A program made the position numbers and the translations under genes. A model generated the notes under the pieces. The model was given only the letters and a program-made list of their open reading frames with translations. It ran no database searches and was not told where the DNA came from. Shown one piece after another: positions 62,757 to 64,000 of a stretch of 64,000 nucleotides of DNA. Position 1 is the first letter of the stretch; the number at the start of each line of letters is the position of its first letter. The DNA comes from Rotaria sp. Silwood1. Taxonomy: Eukaryota; Rotifera; Eurotatoria; Philodinida; Philodinidae. Location of the stretch: assembly GCA_905250075.1 (NCBI GenBank), contig CAJNOP010000015.1, positions 2,657,340-2,721,339 on the forward strand, in the 5' to 3' direction.

Positions 62757-63321
62757 ATGTCGAACTTTCAAAATAGTTTTTCTGACAATAATACACCCGA
62801 TAAATTAATTCAAATATCAACATCTAATGATAATTCATGTCCACAAGCATTACTTCTTGATCAATTGTATATGTATGATTTACCAACAGGATGGAATGCT
62901 ATGGTATAAAAAAAAAAATATCTAATTTTTCTATCGAAATAAAAAGATTTGTCTTTTTGCTTTTAATTAGCTTGTTGGATTATTAGCTTCTATATTAACA
63001 ATTATATTTCTGTTAACATGTCTTTATTATTTGATTTGTCGTCGTGAATATTCTAATGATTTATCGGATAGTCAAATACCAGTTGAACAAAATGGAACAA
63101 CATCAATACCGATAACAAGTTTATCACAAACGGCAATGACAACATTTATTAATGAACCAGGTAAAGAAATAAAAATTATGACATATACTGAACAAACATC
63201 AACAACAACTACTGATTTTGTTGGTATTGGACATTCAAGTTCACCAAATAGAAATGCACTTTTAACGAATGTTAATGTTGATCCAAGTGAACTTCGTTTA
63301 CTTCAACATGAACATAATTAA
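62757..63321 (+). CDS. Small single-pass membrane protein, 165 aa (hypothetical)
   Basis: Exons 62757-62903 and 62971-63321, phase 0 across a 67-nt intron (ATG/GTATAA ... TTAATTAG). Residues 1-49 are polar and Ser/Asn-rich, ending YDLPTGWNAM. Residues about 50-71 (LVGLLASILTIIFLLTCLYY) form one membrane span, immediately followed by the basic CRRE, which suggests an N-out, C-in protein. The C-terminal about 90 residues are Ser/Thr-rich (SLSQTAMTTF, TSTTTTDFVGIGHSSSP). There is no signal peptide, so it is probably type III. AATAAA signals at 63470 and 63487 fit a 3' UTR of about 160 nt. The family is not recognised. Confidence 0.7.
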
Positions 63322-64000
63322 AAATACAAAAACAAAAGAAAAAGAAAACAAGGTTGTTTTTTTTTGTTAACAAATTAATGATACATAAATAATCTTGTCT
63401 TATTTCTTTATGTATATATGTGTCTATATTCAGATATATGTGCTTATGTATTACTATGTTATTGTTGGAAATAAATATCTTGATTGAATAAAGTTGAATT
63501 TAGATATTATTGTTACAAAGAAAAGCTATTTAAAATAATGATCATATCTTAGTGTTTCAAAGTTTTGTGAAATAAATCTCTTCTTAATATTTACAATAGT
63601 TAAATTTAATAAACAGTTTGATAGTCTCAAGCCAATGTGTTAATAGTCAAACTCGTTATTTAGCTGATAGTAGTAGTCAAATTATATTAGTATAAATAGA
63701 TTAAACGTTATAGATAGTGTAAAAATCAATAATTTCAAAGTTGTGAAGAGTTATGGGTCCCCTCGAATATTTGGAGAATGACTCAAAAAAAAAAATTTGA
63801 CTTCTTCAGGGTAGATAAACATGGACATTTTTTTCTTTTTTTGTCCTTCGAATAAAAAAAATCAAAATATCAAAGTTAATGAAAACTTATCTAAACATGA
63901 AGAAGAATCATATGATTATGTAATTAAATACATTGAGAGATAAAATAAATTATCGAAAAGGTGAACCATGTACTATCGTGATGGAGAAAGCATTCATATA
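63322..64000. other. 3' UTR and intergenic to the right edge
   Basis: Poly-A signals at 63470-63475 and 63487-63492 probably end the preceding gene. Nothing else recognised. Confidence 0.5.

Noticed and set aside
1-64000. Spliced-leader RNA gene, tRNA genes, CRISPR arrays or telomeric repeats
   Set aside because: The known rotifer spliced-leader sequence was not found on either strand by eye, no TTCRANNCC-type tRNA arms in a tRNA context were seen, and no regularly spaced or telomere-like repeats occur.

Overview
The window is AT-rich nuclear DNA of an animal. Coding exons are separated by many short introns (about 45-70 nt) plus a few of 0.5-2.6 kb. Third codon positions are strongly A/T, and the proteins are bilaterian: adducin, cyclin T, KLHDC10, DPH2, a KDM6 histone demethylase, an NR2C (TR2/TR4) nuclear receptor and an iodothyronine-deiodinase-like selenoprotein. 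Base composition, intron style, an intronless F-box/LRR-like gene, an intronless rhodopsin-like receptor and many small foldback elements fit a rotifer, most likely a bdelloid. That assignment is inference. Exons were placed by hand from GT/AG sites, reading phase and protein similarity; every junction given keeps the frame.

Left part (1-16.8 kb, minus strand). Three head-to-tail genes: a short head-only adducin paralog (16822-13088), a full adducin (12784-4366) and a large unrecognised protein running off the left edge (4265-<1). The gaps are about 300 and 100 nt. Two of the three have a splice-acceptor-like CAG/TAG 5 nt before the ATG, which suggests trans-spliced, operon-like transcription.

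Middle (19-38 kb). A tiny plus-strand membrane-protein ORF (19333-19581) is followed by a second minus-strand train: cyclin T (30525-26625), DPH2 (26370-24453) and KLHDC10 (23592-21382). DPH2 has a CAG directly against its ATG. Two copies of one 0.6-kb foldback transposon with TTA-type duplications lie at 20408-21011 and 32283-32901. The 8 kb from 30.5 to 38.5 kb has no recognisable coding sequence.

Right part (38.5-64 kb, mostly plus). A KDM6-type H3K27 demethylase without TPRs (38566-42381), the NR2C receptor (43940-48976), a decayed mariner/Tc1 relic (about 50.6-51.15 kb), a rhodopsin-like GPCR (51292-52218), a selenocysteine-containing deiodinase-like protein with a convincing SECIS element (54277-55713), a convergent intronless F-box-type protein (57799-56018), a second kind of foldback element (61650-62140) and a small single-pass membrane protein (62757-63321).

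The genes do not form one pathway. The most notable points are the in-frame TGA plus SECIS, the possible trans-spliced gene trains, the tandem adducin pair that lost metal-site-like residues in one copy, and the foldback element families.
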